Part shown: positions 62,833-64,000 of the stretch, piece by piece
How the letters are laid out: the number at the start of each line of letters is the position of its first letter
Numbering within the stretch: position 1 is the stretch's first letter
NCBI GenBank assembly: GCA_947494565.1
Contig: CANLVG010000001.1
Location: 372,001 to 436,000, forward strand
DNA length: 64,000 bases
Direction of reading: 5' to 3'
DNA from: an uncultured Flavobacteriaceae bacterium
GTDB taxonomy: Bacteria > Bacteroidota > Bacteroidia > Flavobacteriales > Flavobacteriaceae
The notes under the pieces: model-generated
Databases searched by the model: none
The model's input: only the letters and a program-made list of their open reading frames with translations
What the model was told of the DNA's origin: nothing
Program-made: the position numbers and the translations under genes

Positions 62833-64000
62833 TTAATCTATCCAAAAGTCGGGTTTCACTTTGCTACCCAAAACCGTGCAATCTCCACACGTCCTAGGTA
62901 AGGTATAATAGGGAGCCGCGAAATCTGCCGGTTCTGCAACGCCGGCATACACAATAGTACCCGTCTGTATCTGTCCGATCAAAGGCGAATCGCAGTTTCC
63001 ATCGCAAACACTATCGGGGGGTTGCGTACAATGGTACCCTTCCGGAATCAATTGGGGGTTACCTATGGTACGACAATTTATAGGGTACTCCGGAAGTTCT
63101 TCATCGGGAAAAAGATCTTCGTAATTAAAAAAGATCCGTTTTGAACTCACTGCCGCTGTCTCGAAATAGCCAATCACATTTTCATTCGAATCGCGGTCGG
63201 AAACGATATTCCCGGCCAAAAAACCAGGTTGTATTTCAGAGAAAATACTCTCGGATACACTAAAAGCCTCTAAACTTTGATAATAGGAATGTGCATCGAC
63301 CGACTGCGAGAATTGATGCACCAAAATGCTGTAGCGATGTGTGAGCGCGTAGTTATCCCGATTTACAAATCGAACTCGAAAATCCGTGATGCTATTGTTC
63401 TCCAAATTTGAGGTAGAGGCCAATAAAATCTCGGTGGAGGCATTTCGTCCATAGCAAATACGGCCATCGGTAGAACCTTTGGGTTCGATGTCCACTTGAA
63501 AGGCGTCTCCATCACTGCACGCGATAGAATCGATCACCTTAAAGGTAAACGGATCCCAATTCGGGGCAATGATCTTAAAATTCTCTTCATAATCATACCG
63601 GAAATACCTCGGTTGCACTCCAAAACTACTATTATCAACAAATACGGCGATGCCATCCTCACCCAGGTCATTGACTTCCCTTTGTATTTCAAGATCCGCA
63701 ATTGGCACGTTTTCGGGCATCGTCTCGGTATTAGAAGTATATGAAGCACCATTTGAGGTGGTGATCCGTAATTGATAAGATTCATTTTCCTTTGCGCCAA
63801 AAATGGCGGATGATAGATACTGCCCGGGCGCTACTTCCTCGAAGACATAGTTTGTACCTGAACCCTCAACAATACGCACCACCGCGTCGCGTTCCGGTAC
63901 CGTACCCTCTTCCTCAAAAGGACGGGCCCTTGACAATAATACGCGATGTTGTTTCTCCTCATTCGTGAGTCGCGCATCAACGACCAATGCACCTTCGAAA
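62833..64000 (-). CDS. DUF4249 family lipoprotein, copy 5 (5' end outside window)
   Basis: The frame stays open to the window edge (FEGALVVDARLTNEE at 63999 downward), so the lipoprotein signal and start lie beyond 64000; a TTG at 63987 is only an internal codon. The visible 389 or so residues match copy 4 closely, including ACSDGDAF and SVCDGNCDSPLIGQ, and end CGDCTVLGSKVKPDFWID. It is the most upstream visible gene of the minus-strand run, and more members or the associated receptor may lie upstream. Confidence 0.88.
   Translation of the reverse strand, partial: FEGALVVDARLTNEEKQHRVLLSRARPFEEEGTVPERDAVVRIVEGSGTNYVFEEVAPGQYLSSAIFGAKENESYQLRITTSNGASYTSNTETMPENVPIADLEIQREVNDLGEDGIAVFVDNSSFGVQPRYFRYDYEENFKIIAPNWDPFTFKVIDSIACSDGDAFQVDIEPKGSTDGRICYGRNASTEILLASTSNLENNSITDFRVRFVNRDNYALTHRYSILVHQFSQSVDAHSYYQSLEAFSVSESIFSEIQPGFLAGNIVSDRDSNENVIGYFETAAVSSKRIFFNYEDLFPDEELPEYPINCRTIGNPQLIPEGYHCTQPPDSVCDGNCDSPLIGQIQTGTIVYAGVAEPADFAAPYYTLPRTCGDCTVLGSKVKPDFWID

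Overview
The window looks like chromosome of a marine member of the Flavobacteriaceae (Bacteroidetes), close in style to Maribacter, Zobellia or Arenibacter. The reasons are several DUF4249 and DUF6090 proteins, a GldL-like membrane protein, PadR-regulated MacB-type permeases, an OMP-barrel receptor, a long class II ketol-acid reductoisomerase, two sulfatases, TAnnTTTG-type -7 boxes and few Shine-Dalgarno sequences. These are family recognitions from the sequence alone; no database was searched. I see no rRNA, tRNA, CRISPR array, integrase or transposase.

Region by region: (1) 1-13.8 kb is a carbohydrate and sulfate-ester region. It holds an S41 peptidase, an exported sulfatase with an extra C-terminal domain, a minus-strand catabolic operon (GH4 glycosidase, sodium-solute symporter, NagB-like deaminase, SDR, 3-hydroxyacyl-CoA-dehydrogenase-like enzyme), a serine hydrolase, and a lipoprotein sulfatase coupled to a GH43-like lipoprotein. 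(2) 13.8-21.7 kb holds gapN and the branched-chain amino acid operon ilvD-ilvB-(methyltransferase)-ilvN-ilvC. (3) 22.1-25.6 kb is a 5-oxoprolinase operon, pxpABC, led by an NRAMP-like transporter with altered metal-site motifs. (4) 25.8-32.6 kb holds mixed small genes: a DUF559-like nuclease fold, a GldL-like protein with an internal triple repeat, a Tat-exported HisC-like aminotransferase, a methyltransferase, and a TIR-TM-DUF1566 protein. (5) 32.7-41 kb holds PadR plus permease, an OMP-barrel receptor and a second permease. (6) 41.4-45 kb holds an MBL lipoprotein, a small membrane protein, rsgA and a CPBP family protein.

(7) 45-55.9 kb is the most unusual part. The intact comM (yifB) gene at 54322-55857 has its 3' end present twice more as free, in-frame fragments (45080-45203 and 50876-50975), in the same orientation. 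The fragments bracket two blocks of cargo. One is a peptide secretion cluster: a VKOR/thioredoxin fusion, a 51-residue double-glycine peptide with five cysteines, a C39-peptidase ABC exporter and an HlyD adaptor. The other is an AT-rich tandem array of four DUF6090 paralogues. I infer successive insertions at the 3' end of comM, each displacing or replacing the old end.

(8) 55.9-64 kb is a minus-strand run of at least five tandem DUF4249 outer-membrane lipoprotein genes followed by a plug/MG2-like secreted protein. The fifth DUF4249 gene is cut by the window edge.
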